Shown here: piece by piece, positions 23,701-32,706 of the stretch
Numbering within the stretch: the stretch's first letter is position 1
How the letters are laid out: each line of letters opens with the position of its first letter
Assembly (NCBI GenBank): GCA_011033025.1
Contig: WFMF01000026.1
Span: 434,001-498,000 of the forward strand
DNA length: 64,000 nucleotides
Reading direction: 5' to 3'
DNA from: Beroe forskalii
Taxonomy: Eukaryota > Ctenophora > Nuda > Beroida > Beroidae
Made by a program: the position numbers and the translations under genes
The notes under the pieces: model-generated
What the model was told of the DNA's origin: nothing
The model's input: the letters and a program-made list of their open reading frames with translations, nothing else
Databases searched by the model: none

Positions 23701-24650
23701 TAGTATACATAAAATGACATTCAAATGTCTTGCCAACAGCAAAGTTCATTCTCTACGCTGATGACGCGAACATAATCATAACAGGTTCAAACATCGACGA
23801 GGTATGCTCTGAGCTAGGTGTGCTCACCAAGGTTTTACCACAATGGGTGGGCCACAATGGTCTAGCTCTGAACTTAAAAAAGACAAAATATATGTTATTC
23901 TCGAGGTCTCACAAGGAGCTGAGCTTCCCTCTTAAATTATGCAACAAAACTATTGACCGGGTATCTGAAACAAGGTTTCTTGGTGTAATAGTCGACGAGA
24001 AATTGACCTGGTCCAAGCACATAGAGACTGTGAGAAGTAAGATGTCGCGATACATAGGCATAATGTACACGTTGAAAAACAAATTACCCTTGAAAGCAAG
24101 ATTGCAGATCTATCATAGCTTTATTCAATCGCATGTAAACTATTGTTCACTGGTTTGGGGATTTGCGTCAAAAACGTATTTAGATAGTATCTTCTCCAAA
24201 CAAAAGAAAGGCATGCGAGCTATTGTCCCTGGTTTCATCAACTACAAATACAGAGACGGTGAAATCCCGGGACACACTAAAAAATACTTTCTTGAATACA
24301 GCATCTTAACCATACAGAGTATCATAGTTGCGAACGCCCTGACTTTCATACACAAGGTACGCTATTTCAACTCCTCCCTGCCTAAATCGGTCGCAGAAAC
24401 CATCGCAAATGACTCACCCCAACTTGGAGCGGACCATGTTTCGTGCCAAGACTGGTTATCAAAATATCATAATAACATCTATCTAAAATCAGTCTTTTAC
24501 AAGGGACCTTTGCTTTCCTGTGAGCCGCGTTTCGCTGAATTAGTAACCCCTGAGAATATACTAAAAGTCAAACTATTCAAAAAAAGCGTTAAAGAAAAAA
24601 TGGTAAAAATACAAGCTATAGGAGAAAGTGGCAAATGTAAAGTATAGCGC
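20781..24650 (+). mobile_element. LINE C (CR1-type), near full length
   Basis: A plus-strand non-LTR retrotransposon with about 270 bp of leader, one long frame for PHD-like fingers, endonuclease and reverse transcriptase, and a 3' end running into the GAGCGC repeat array. No separate ORF1 is present, so the copy is either 5' truncated or a one-ORF element. A good splice-donor-like AAAGGTAAGT lies just before the ATG. Confidence 0.85.
21054..24647 (+). pseudogene. LINE C ORF2: PHD-like fingers, EEP endonuclease, RT; one stop
   Basis: One reading frame of 887 codons, then TGA at 23715, then 305 more codons in the same frame. Residues 8-58 and 84-130 are two Cys/His fingers (RCDECNVKIP, CDICDKIKHSRC; CAACNGFCY, CTWCEGQVHVKCW). 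The endonuclease spans about 203-445, with LSLNIQTLHSK, VGDFNQDL and LTDHLAIH. The RT starts near residue 700 (VVPIFKEGS, NYRPISLLASFSK, YGFRPGRSCEHAL, LIDFSKAFDMVEHN, YGVPQGSILGPLLF), and its YADD box follows the stop (FILYADDAN). The stop falls where relatives read YINDxPN; one extra A and one missing C seven bases apart would explain it. Apart from this lesion the frame is open, so the copy is young. Confidence 0.88.
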
Positions 24651-24655
24651 AAGGC

Positions 24656-25435
24656 TTAACTGAGCGCAAATGAGCACAATTGTTATTGAGCACATATGAT
24701 TGCTAACGAGCGCTAACGAGCGCAAAATTTTGCGCTCGTTAGCGCTCATTACCGCTCGTTAGCGCCCATTAGCGCTCTAGAGCCTCGAAAATAACTGAGC
24801 GCAAATGAGCGCAAAAATTTTGCGCTCATATATGCTCGTCATCGCTCATATGTGCTCATTAACGCTCGTTAGCGCCCATTTTGCGCCCACTTTGCGCCCA
24901 TTTTGCGCTCAGAGCGCTAACGAGCGCAAAATTTACAGAATTTGAAAATGAGCGCTAACGAGCGCTAACGAGCGCAAATTTTTGCATTTTGCGCTCAGTT
25001 TTACTGAGCGCAAATTATTTTGCGCTCATTTGCGCTCATATGCGCTCAGAACAACTGAGCGCAAATTTTCAATTTTGCGCTCAGTTGTGCTGAGCGCAAA
25101 TAATTTAATTTGCGCTCAGTTGCGCTCAATTCCGCTCAGCTGCGCTCAGTTTAGCTATTTTACAAAAAATAAAGCTTTCTTATACTCATTTGCGCTCAGT
25201 TGCGCTTAAGTGCGCTCATTAGCGCTTAATTGCGCTCATTAGCGCTCAATTACACTCATTAGCGCTTAATTGCGCTCATTAGCGCTCAATTACGCTCATT
25301 AGCGCTTAATTGCGCTCATTAGCGCTTAATTGCGCTCATTAGCGCTCAATTGCTCATTAGCGCTCGCGCTCATTAGCGCTCAATTGCGCTAGCGCGCTCA
25401 ATTACGCTCATTTGCGCTCATTTGCGCCCAGTTAT
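24656..25435. repeat. GAGCGC tandem array, left arm
   Basis: A dense array of 10-12 bp units on the theme TGAGCGCAAA, GAGCGCTAAC and their complements. From about 25170 on it is regular, alternating TGCGCTCATT and AGCGCTTAAT or AGCGCTCAAT. GCGCTCGTTAGCGCTC-type hairpins occur repeatedly. Confidence 0.9.
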
Positions 25436-26451
25436 TAGAGACTTACGTTCCTGAGCCGGAATAGGTGCCAGGTGCTGGCAGCTGGCTTGCGGAGCTCACA
25501 TGCCATCGAATCAGGGATTCAGGGGTTTAAATTATACATTCACATTCTTTGCTTCCTCGAAACGTCAAAGAACTTATGCAATTGCAAGAGGTTTAGAAAG
25601 CAGAGTTAGGCAATCACATAACGAATTGGCTCGCAGTGCCAAGTGCAGGCTATTCGTTTTCTGCAGTGGTTGCTATGAAATTTTTACAATGTCGATTGAA
25701 TTTGATGCATGACACGTGACTATCCAGTGCCGATAACGGCAGTTGGGTATCCGTATAGATTCATATTTATTATTTTTAATGCGCGGCACTAACTTCAAAT
25801 ATCCCAATTTGTCTGAATGTCTGGCGTTGCCTTCCCCTAACCAGGGGCGTCGCAAAACCAGGGTCCTGGTTAGCAGGTTAGGGCAAAGCGTTGCCAGTCC
25901 CCTTGTCGGCCGTAGACAGACCCTCGGCATCACGAGAATTCAGCGTCGGTCGCTGATTCTCATATCACCCTTACCCTAAACCTAACAAATCATGGCCTTA
26001 ATCATGATCCTTACCCTGGCCTTCCCCAAACCAGTAACCAGGGGCGTCGCTAAGTCGCTTGCCACGCACGCTGTGCGCAAAACCAGAGTCCTGGTTTTGG
26101 TTAGGGCTCCCTGGCCTTTAAAGCGTTGGATGGCAGATGCGCTTAATTAATAACTATATTATTATTTTTCCGAGTGACGTGTTTGTCATAGATGATGAAG
26201 GCGCGGGCGCTCTAATTATATTTGTCAGACGTTGTTTGACCGAAGGCGAAGGGGTCAGACAACGTCTGACAAAATTATATGGGACACTGATTTGGAGGCA
26301 AAATTTGGAGGGTCGTTTTGTCAACGGACGTTATCGGGCAAGGTCGTTGCCCATTTATTTATTCTGACTGGGTTGCCAACTGGTCAAATGGCGAAAGCGC
26401 AAATGTGACCATCGGTCAAACTCAAATAGTCAAATGTGGAACGTTGCGGGT

Positions 26452-27060
26452 ATAAGATGCGATGCGCTTAATTTTCTGGGTGACACGTGTTACTGTTACT
26501 CATGGAATTAGATAATGAAAGCTTCTGTTTCCCCAAAACCAGGGGCGTCACGCCGCGCACTCTTTGCACAAAACCAGGGTCATGGTTAGGGCAAGCTCCC
26601 GTTTATAATTTTATGGAGACTAGCCCATATTCAGTTTGGTCTAGTCTCCCATATAAACGGGAGCCATCCGTTGCATTTGCAGTTGCCCTAACCATGACCT
26701 TGTCTCTATCTATCAGTATCGATGAAAGACCCTTCTGAGCGACGCGACGCGCCGCGCACCGCTCAGTCAGCGGCTGCATCAGCGGGTTTGCACGTCTGGT
26801 ATCACCTAGATGGATTTCACCCATCCCTAGCGCGCAACACTCGAAAATTTGGAGGGTCGTGTTAAAAAAATGGCGCGCGGCGGAGGGCAGGGTAGAATCC
26901 TATCACCAGGCAACCAATACCATGACCCTGGTTTTGTGCAAAGAATGCGCGGCGCGACGCCCCTGGTTAGAGAAAACGGAAGCCTTCATAATCTAATTCT
27001 ATGACGTCACCCAGAAAATATGATTAAGCGCATCGCATCTAGCGCTTTGAAGATAAGGGG
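26452..27060. mobile_element. Small foldback element inside the large one
   Basis: 26452-26600 and 26915-27060 are imperfect inverted copies. They share GATGCGATGCGCTTAAT, TTTTCTGGGTGAC, GCTTCTGTTTCCCC-like and CAAAACCAGGGTCATGGTTA-like blocks. The loop carries a second hairpin (GCTCCCGTTTATAA against the complement near 26650). Related pieces with CCAGGGGCGTCGC lie at 25840-26160 and 30050-30260. No coding capacity; a MITE-like family. Confidence 0.7.
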
Positions 27061-27454
27061 TCAGTGCAGTGCTACCCTCCACCGCACATTTTTTGCAACA
27101 CGACTCGTAGGAAACTACTTCGAACCTGTGGTCGGCACTGGATTAGTATATAGTCACGTGACATGACATTGTTCATGTTGCCTAGCAACATGAACAAGGG
27201 TAGTCTGCACTGTGAGCCGCGACTTTTTATTCATATTGTGACACTGATTCAGATTGCTTTCAGCCTTGCTCAATAACAATGCTCGGCTTTCATATTTATA
27301 TGCCCATGCTTGCAAACATCTGTGACGTGTGCAGTTCTCTGTTCGCACGTGAAACAACAAGTAAGACCTATGTTTCGACAGTTCGTGGCTTGTGAGCTGC
27401 GCCCTTCACGCAATGTGCTAGTACAAGACACCTATGTCGGCTCAGAAACGTAAG

Positions 27455-28135
27455 CCTCTAATAACTGGGCGCAAATGAGCGCTTCCGAGCGCAAATGAAC
27501 GCTTTCGAGCGCAAATGAGCGCTTTCGAACGCAAATGAGCGCTTCCGAGCGCAAATCAGCGCTTTCGAGCGCAAATGAGCGCAAATGAGCACTTACGAGC
27601 ACATACGAGCGCAAATAGGCGCAAAATTTTTGCGCTCGTTAGCGCTCATTTGCGCTCAGAAAGGCTGAGCGCAAAATGGGCGCAAAATTGCTGAGGTGTG
27701 GTGAAACTGAGCGCAATTGAGCGCATCTGGGCGCAAATCGGCAGCAAACTGAGCGCAACTGAGCGCTAACGGGCGCTTATGGGCGCTAATGAGCGCTAAT
27801 GAGCGCAAAATTGCGCTCAGTATGGCTGAACGCAAATGAGCGCATCTGAGCGCAAAAAGACATTTTCCAAGGATCATTTTGCGCTCGTTAGCGCTCTGAG
27901 CGCAAAATGGGCGCAAAGTGGGCGCAAAATGGACGCTAACGAGCGTTAATGAGCACATATGAGCGATGACGAGCACGTATGAGCGCAAAATTTTGCGCTC
28001 ATTTGCGCTCAGTCATTTTCGAGGCTCCGGAGCGCAAATGAGCGCTAACGAGCGCTAACGAGCGCAAAATTTCCCTAATTTGAGCGCTAACGAGCGCTAA
28101 CGAGCGCAAATGAGCGCAAATTTGCGCTCAGTTAA
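27455..28135. repeat. GAGCGC tandem array, right arm
   Basis: The inverted partner of the left array, with the same 10-12 bp units; a regular portion at 27475-27600 alternates GAGCGCAAAT and GAGCGCTTTC. Short Arg/Ser/Leu-rich ORFs here are repeat translations. Confidence 0.9.
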
Positions 28136-28161
28136 TCCTTGCGCAGAACTTTACATTTGCC

Positions 28162-28500
28162 GAGAAAGTGACACGTGGACTTCAGATAATTTTCCCCTTT
28201 TTAATATAGCTGGGCTACGGAAATCCTCACGTATCAAAAATTTGGAATGCAAATGAACTTCCTATCAGAGAACTAAAAACTATAGCTTAGTAACTTAGTA
28301 TCTTGGTAAGTTCATATCTCTATCTATGCAAAAAGTAAGTTAGTGAGTGTTGATTGATCATTGATGTATATGCACAGATCACAAGGACGGCAACGAGCTG
28401 GGTTTGTAAGTAACTAAGTAGCAGACAGTATTTTTGTTCATGCGATGTAAAGTTATGCACTATGCGCATGCTGCAGTTTTAAGTTCCCATAAGAATTATT
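28162..28500. other. Spacer
   Basis: About 340 bp of mixed sequence with no gene or repeat that I recognise. Confidence 0.4.
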
Positions 28501-28505
28501 TCTTA

Positions 28506-28900
28506 TTAGGCGATTATCATCATATTAAATGCATTTATAGTAATATTATTATGACGATTGTGAAATTGAATATATATTGAATTTAATGTTATTGTAATAA
28601 AGATTTCGGCACATTGCCAGCCCCACCGTGGGTTTCCAAACAAAAAAAAAGTATTCAGGATGATCAAATGAGTAGGATTCTCCAAACAGGATACGTATAC
28701 ATCGTTTTTGTAAGTTAAAGAGTTTTTGTAATTTAGATTGGTACACACCTCCCCAGCAGTATTGAGATTATCATCACCCTCTTCAGTGTTGTCAGCCTGA
28801 AAGGATAACATCCTAAATGAGGAACCCCAGGAGAAACTACCAAAATTAGCTAGTTTTCAGAAGCACAGAAAGCTAGAGTGCTGATAATGGGGAGAGCCTC
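28506..28900 (-). pseudogene. Chimeric LINE scrap: LINE A leader joined to an RT tail
   Basis: The minus-strand start (28811, MLSFQADNTEEGDDNLNTAG) matches the leader of LINE A ORF1 at 31867 (MLSFQGTDTEESDENLNTA), including upstream bases. After about 25 codons it changes into a different LINE segment (YQSKLQKLFNLQKRCIRILF), like the post-RT region of LINE B at 33210. The two parts are in different frames and no domain is complete. Confidence 0.65.
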
Positions 28901-29009
28901 ACAACTTGAATTTAGTGTTTGAAATTGAGCTGGGGGTCCTCAAATTTGATTGTAATTAGTAGTGTTGTTAAGTTTACACTGTCCATTTTCTTCTCTTTCT
29001 ACTCAAAAA

Positions 29010-29160
29010 GGTGGGGGGGGGGGTTAAGCCATGATTACGTAATATTATCCTCAAGAGAGGGGGGTTGGGCTTTGATTGCGTTTGATTACGAGGGGGAGGG
29101 AGGGGGGTTGAAAATGGCCAAAAATTGATTACGTAATATGTGAACGATCCCTATTGGATG
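29010..29160 (-). mobile_element. MITE-like element with ATTACGTAAT ends, second copy
   Basis: In reverse complement this begins GGGATCGTTCACATATTACG, has C-rich runs and CGTAATCAAACGCAATCAAA, and ends near ATATTACGTAATCATGG. It matches the element at 14585 in the opposite orientation. Confidence 0.55.
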
Positions 29161-29740
29161 ACCTAGAATATGCAAGCATTTAATTCATTAATTAATATAA
29201 CTTACTTATACCCACAGTATCACCTGCTCCTTTTTGTGAGCCCAAAGAACAATTCCCAACACAATTATCTACTTTCTACTATTTGTGAGTAATCAATAAT
29301 TTATCTTGAAATTTTATACATTTCTTAGTATTATGGTAAAGATAGATTTAACCCCTTTTTCCACTGTTATGACCTTTTGAAAACTGCTGTAAGCAGAATT
29401 GATCAATGCTGCAAACCATTTTGGCCCTCATTCAACTGGTCCTTTTAAAAACAAAAAATGACTTCAAGATTGTTGTCCAAAGGGCCAGTAAAAAGGCCAG
29501 TTAATGTGGGGCCAGTTAGATTAAAGGCAATGCACTGAGTTTAAATTGGTTTTATCACCTCAATACAATACAATACAAAATTTTTGGAAATACAGCAACA
29601 CGATTCTGACATAAAAACAGTACTCAAACGATTGCATCATTCAATTAGATGATATAGGAATGTCATGCACAAAAAAGTACGAACCTTTCAATAAAACCTT
29701 GGCCTTTTTATTTGAATTATAATCATTGTATGTCTGAAAT
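29161..29740. other. Non-coding spacer
   Basis: Sequence of 580 bp with no ORF, RNA gene or repeat that I can support. Confidence 0.4.
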
Positions 29741-31250
29741 GATTGATCATTAATGCAGTTAAACACAATTCTCAAAAACAAAAAGGGAAAAGGGAAACAA
29801 ACTCCGAGAGGAGTCATATATAATATAGCTCAAAATATTGTTCAAAAAATAATATAGCTCAAAATATAGCTCAAAATATAGCTCAAAATATAGGATTCGA
29901 GTCAAAAATATAGCTCGAGAAAGCACCAAACAATGTTATCAAACCCACACACTAATTAACAAACAGTATCGAAATTAAATGTTTCTTTTTCAAGATCTCC
30001 AGAGAGTGAAACACAATTTTTAATTTTTCAAATTCAATTGAAATTAGTTCCCTAGCCAGGGGCGTCACGCAAGGCGCTGCGCGCGCGTTAAACTAGGGTT
30101 GCTCTAACCTTGCTAAACACGTATATCCCTGTCTGCGTTGCGCGGCGCGCGTACGCACACCTATGCGGGCTTAGGAAGCTCTAACCAGATCCCTAGTTTT
30201 ACGCACGCGCCGCGCCTTGCGACACTCCTGGTTAGGGGAAAAACTAGGGATCTGGTTAGAGCAATGAAATTAGTAGTGTTGCATGGCAGTTGTTAAGTAT
30301 AAATCAGAGGAAAATCATTTTTAAAGTAATAGGTTAATTCACTGGCCATAGAATAACTATATGTTTGCATATGTTACGCGTACGTGTCCCTGCACTGTTT
30401 GATCGTGCTCGCTCGCAGTGCGCTTTTCGAAAAATTGAAAATTGAGGCGCGCTCACGCGCGCGAAATAAATTCCGATTTAAAAAAAACATCGCATGAAAA
30501 ATGTAAAAACTTTGATAATATATTATCATATAGGTGTAATAATACACATCAAAACTATCAAAGAGCCAAAGCCCAAAAGCTTAAAATTGATAAATTATCT
30601 TTTTGATTAACTTGCTCATTGCAAAGATATTAACTGATATAAATTTCTATAACATATAACCGTGGTTAAAATGTATTGTCATCATTCATTAATAGTTGCA
30701 GCTTGCAAACCTTATCAAAAGTTTTTATTAATACATTTAACTTTGAGACCTGATAATTACATAGGATGAAGATATTATTTTTCAGTTAACAGAACCACAT
30801 GTTTAATTTGATATGATTGATCATTGCAGTGAAACACAGATTACAGAAATCTCAATAATGAAATCACATGCGAACCATATCATTTTATTATATTTCATTC
30901 TTTGTGTTCCTGTACCACTGAGTCAAAAGGGAATCATGAACCCCCATTAATGTTGTGTAGTCAATAAGTTACTATCACATTTAATGTGGTCAATCATTGA
31001 GACAAAGATGACTGTATTTGTTCTACAAAGAAGAGACACAGGAATATATTTGAATTAAAAAGGAATCTTGTTTGAAGTGATTGATCATTGATGCAGTGAA
31101 ACACAAATCTCAAAAATGAAATCAAACCCACACACTATGTATACCACTAATCGACTGACAGTTTCGAAATTAAATATTTCTTCTTCAGGATCTCCACATA
31201 GTGTAACACAACATTCTCAAATTTGATTGTAATTAGTAGTGTTGTTAAGT
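29740..31250. repeat. Dispersed repeat block T, three diverged copies
   Basis: Segments around 29740-30020, 30800-30950 and 31080-31250 share ATTGATCATT, GCAGTGAAACACA, AAACCCACACACTA, CGAAATTAAAT and TTTCTTCTTCAGGATCTCCA-like blocks. The last copy runs into the TTGTAATTAGTAGTGTTGTT block, which also occurs at 28940 and 39160. It may be a LINE A leader repeat. A 13-bp repeat (ATATAGCTCAAAA) lies at 29820-29915. Confidence 0.5.
30050..30262. mobile_element. GC-rich foldback element
   Basis: The left side CCTAGCCAGGGGCGTCACGC and GCGCGCGTTAAACTAGGG is mirrored by GTTTTACGCACGCGCCGCGC and CACTCCTGGTTAGGGG. The result is a long imperfect hairpin of about 200 bp, related to the CCAGGGGCGTC foldbacks at 26 kb. 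Confidence 0.65.
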
Positions 31251-31337
31251 TTAAAAAAAGGAATCTTTTTTCAAGAAATCAATCTGCAAGAGTTTTCTCC
31301 AACTCCATACTTGAACACAAACATGATCCCTTTACTG

Positions 31338-31605
31338 ATATGTGTTCTCATAGGTTGAAAGCAACAGGTCGAAAAGTTGGTCGAAAAGTAGGTTGAAAAG
31401 GTAGGTAGAAAGGGCTCAATAAAGACCCTTCTTGGCTTGGTAATTGCAGATCATCCTTTTAATCTTCAAGAGAGATGAGGAAAAGATAGTTCCTGTTGTG
31501 GAAACCATCCAGACTGGGGCACAGTAAAATTTTACATGTCCTTTCGACCTTCTTTTTGACCTACTTTTCAACCTGTTGTTTTCGACCTATGAAGACACAT
31601 ATGCG
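31338..31605. mobile_element. MITE-like inverted-repeat element, 268 bp
   Basis: Terminal inverted repeats of about 65 bp: left with CATAGGTTGAAAGCAACAGG and TCGAAAAGTAGGTTGAAAAG, right (31540-31603) their complement with a few changes. The middle is unique and non-coding. Confidence 0.7.
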
Positions 31606-31866
31606 TTAGGTAATGCAATGTGGAGAGCAGTAGGATCTAAGTGAGTCACACCAAGATGAGTGGTGTGCAGACATCTTCAGTCCAATACCTACTTCAGCTT
31701 AAGGGTGTTTAAACTTACAACACAACACATATTAAATTAACTAACTGAGCTCAATTTCAAGCCCTAAATTCAAGGCATAAAGCTCTGGATTTTCAGCACT
31801 TCAGCTTTCTGTGCTTTCCAAAAACAAGCAAATTTTGGTAGTTTCTCCTGGGGTTCCTCATTTAGG

Positions 31867-32096
31867 ATGTTATCCTTTCAGGGTACTGACACTGAAGAGA
31901 GTGATGAGAATCTCAATACTGCTCCAAATCTTATTACTGATGGACAATGTAAGGCATGTAATACTAATGTGAATGTTGATGCTCATTGTATCAGATGTTG
32001 GTTTTGCAACAACTTGTTTCATGCTATCAATTGTTCTAATGAAAAGTATTGTGTAAGTGCCACAACAGTGTTCTCAAATCAGATTCAGCCCTCTCA
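31867..32096 (+). pseudogene. LINE A copy 2, 5' fragment (start of ORF1)
   Basis: Begins MLSFQGTDTEESDENLNTA and carries the N-terminal finger (CKACNTNVNVDAHCIRC, WFCNNLFHAINC) up to SNQIQP. There homology to LINE A copy 1 stops, and it resumes at 39189 with NNTGAYEKRFGRF. The intervening 7.1 kb is the LINE B insertion and its flanks. The ATG follows a CCTTTCAG tract that could be a splice acceptor. Confidence 0.8.
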
Positions 32097-32560
32097 GAAT
32101 AAAACAAAATTTCAGAATAAAACAAAATTTTCTATTGACATTCCATTAATCATTCCTACATACTGGAAAATATATCAGAACAAATATCTTGTCTTGCTGA
32201 GTATTAGAGGGGTGTTGGTGTTGTGCAATCAGAGTTTGTAAACAAGATAATTCATTTTCCTAGGCTCAGCTCATAAACTTAATAAGGACCTTCCACTTGG
32301 TATTACAAGTGGGCTCTAAAATGAGGGCGGAATGCAGGGTCACAGGGCTTGAGGCTTGTTGTTTCCCTTTAATGAACCATCATTTAAAGCAAGGATAATT
32401 TTATAAATCAAGAGTATATATTCAAGGTGAAGGTGTTACAGTTATATATATATATTGAACTGAACCTAGTTATTGACTGCCTTTTGTTCATAAAAGATTG
32501 CCAATAGTGAGTTTAAAACAAAAATTATATATAAACAAATTATAATATATAACCAAAATA
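32097..32560. other. Spacer between LINE A 5' fragment and LINE B tail
   Basis: Starts with an AGAATAAAACAAAATTT unit duplicated at 32096-32135. Otherwise AT-rich with a TA microsatellite near 32440. No gene seen. Confidence 0.4.
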
Positions 32561-32706
32561 AGTTTTATTGAATAAATAAATAGCATAATTCGATTAGAAT
32601 ATTAAAACATATTCTAGTTTTCCTTTGTAACAAGGGCAACCCATAAATCCAGAGAATGGTTTTGATTATTTGAGGATGTGTGAATGCGACTACTGCTTGA
32701 AATCAA

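Larger units (their letters stand above)
24630..28161. mobile_element. 3.5-kb foldback structure with GAGCGC-repeat arms
   Basis: The arms are 24630-25467 and, inverted, 27429-28161. Both share the outer edge GGCAAATGTAAAGT, GCGCAAGG-N-TTAACTGAGCG, and the inner edge GCGCCCAGTTATTAGAG, CTTACGTT, CTGAGCCG. Between these, each arm is an array of short units of the type GAGCGCAAAT and GAGCGCTAAC on both strands, so each arm also folds on itself. The outer edge of the left arm overlaps the last codons of LINE C. No transposase is seen in the 2-kb interior. It may be a Foldback/Galileo-like element, or two inverted copies of a LINE C 3' tail. Confidence 0.8.

Noticed and set aside
23700..23730. 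Programmed stop-codon readthrough or selenocysteine in LINE C
   Set aside because: The residues around the stop do not fit the YINDxPN box unless small indels are assumed; a lesion is simpler.
27432..27988. Minus-strand ORFs rich in Leu-Arg-Ser/Ala in the GAGCGC arrays
   Set aside because: Low-complexity translation of 10-12 bp tandem units; the mirror ORF occurs at 24982-25209.
24656..28135. A CRISPR array
   Set aside because: Units are 10-12 bp, contiguous and without unique spacers, in a eukaryotic context; no cas genes.
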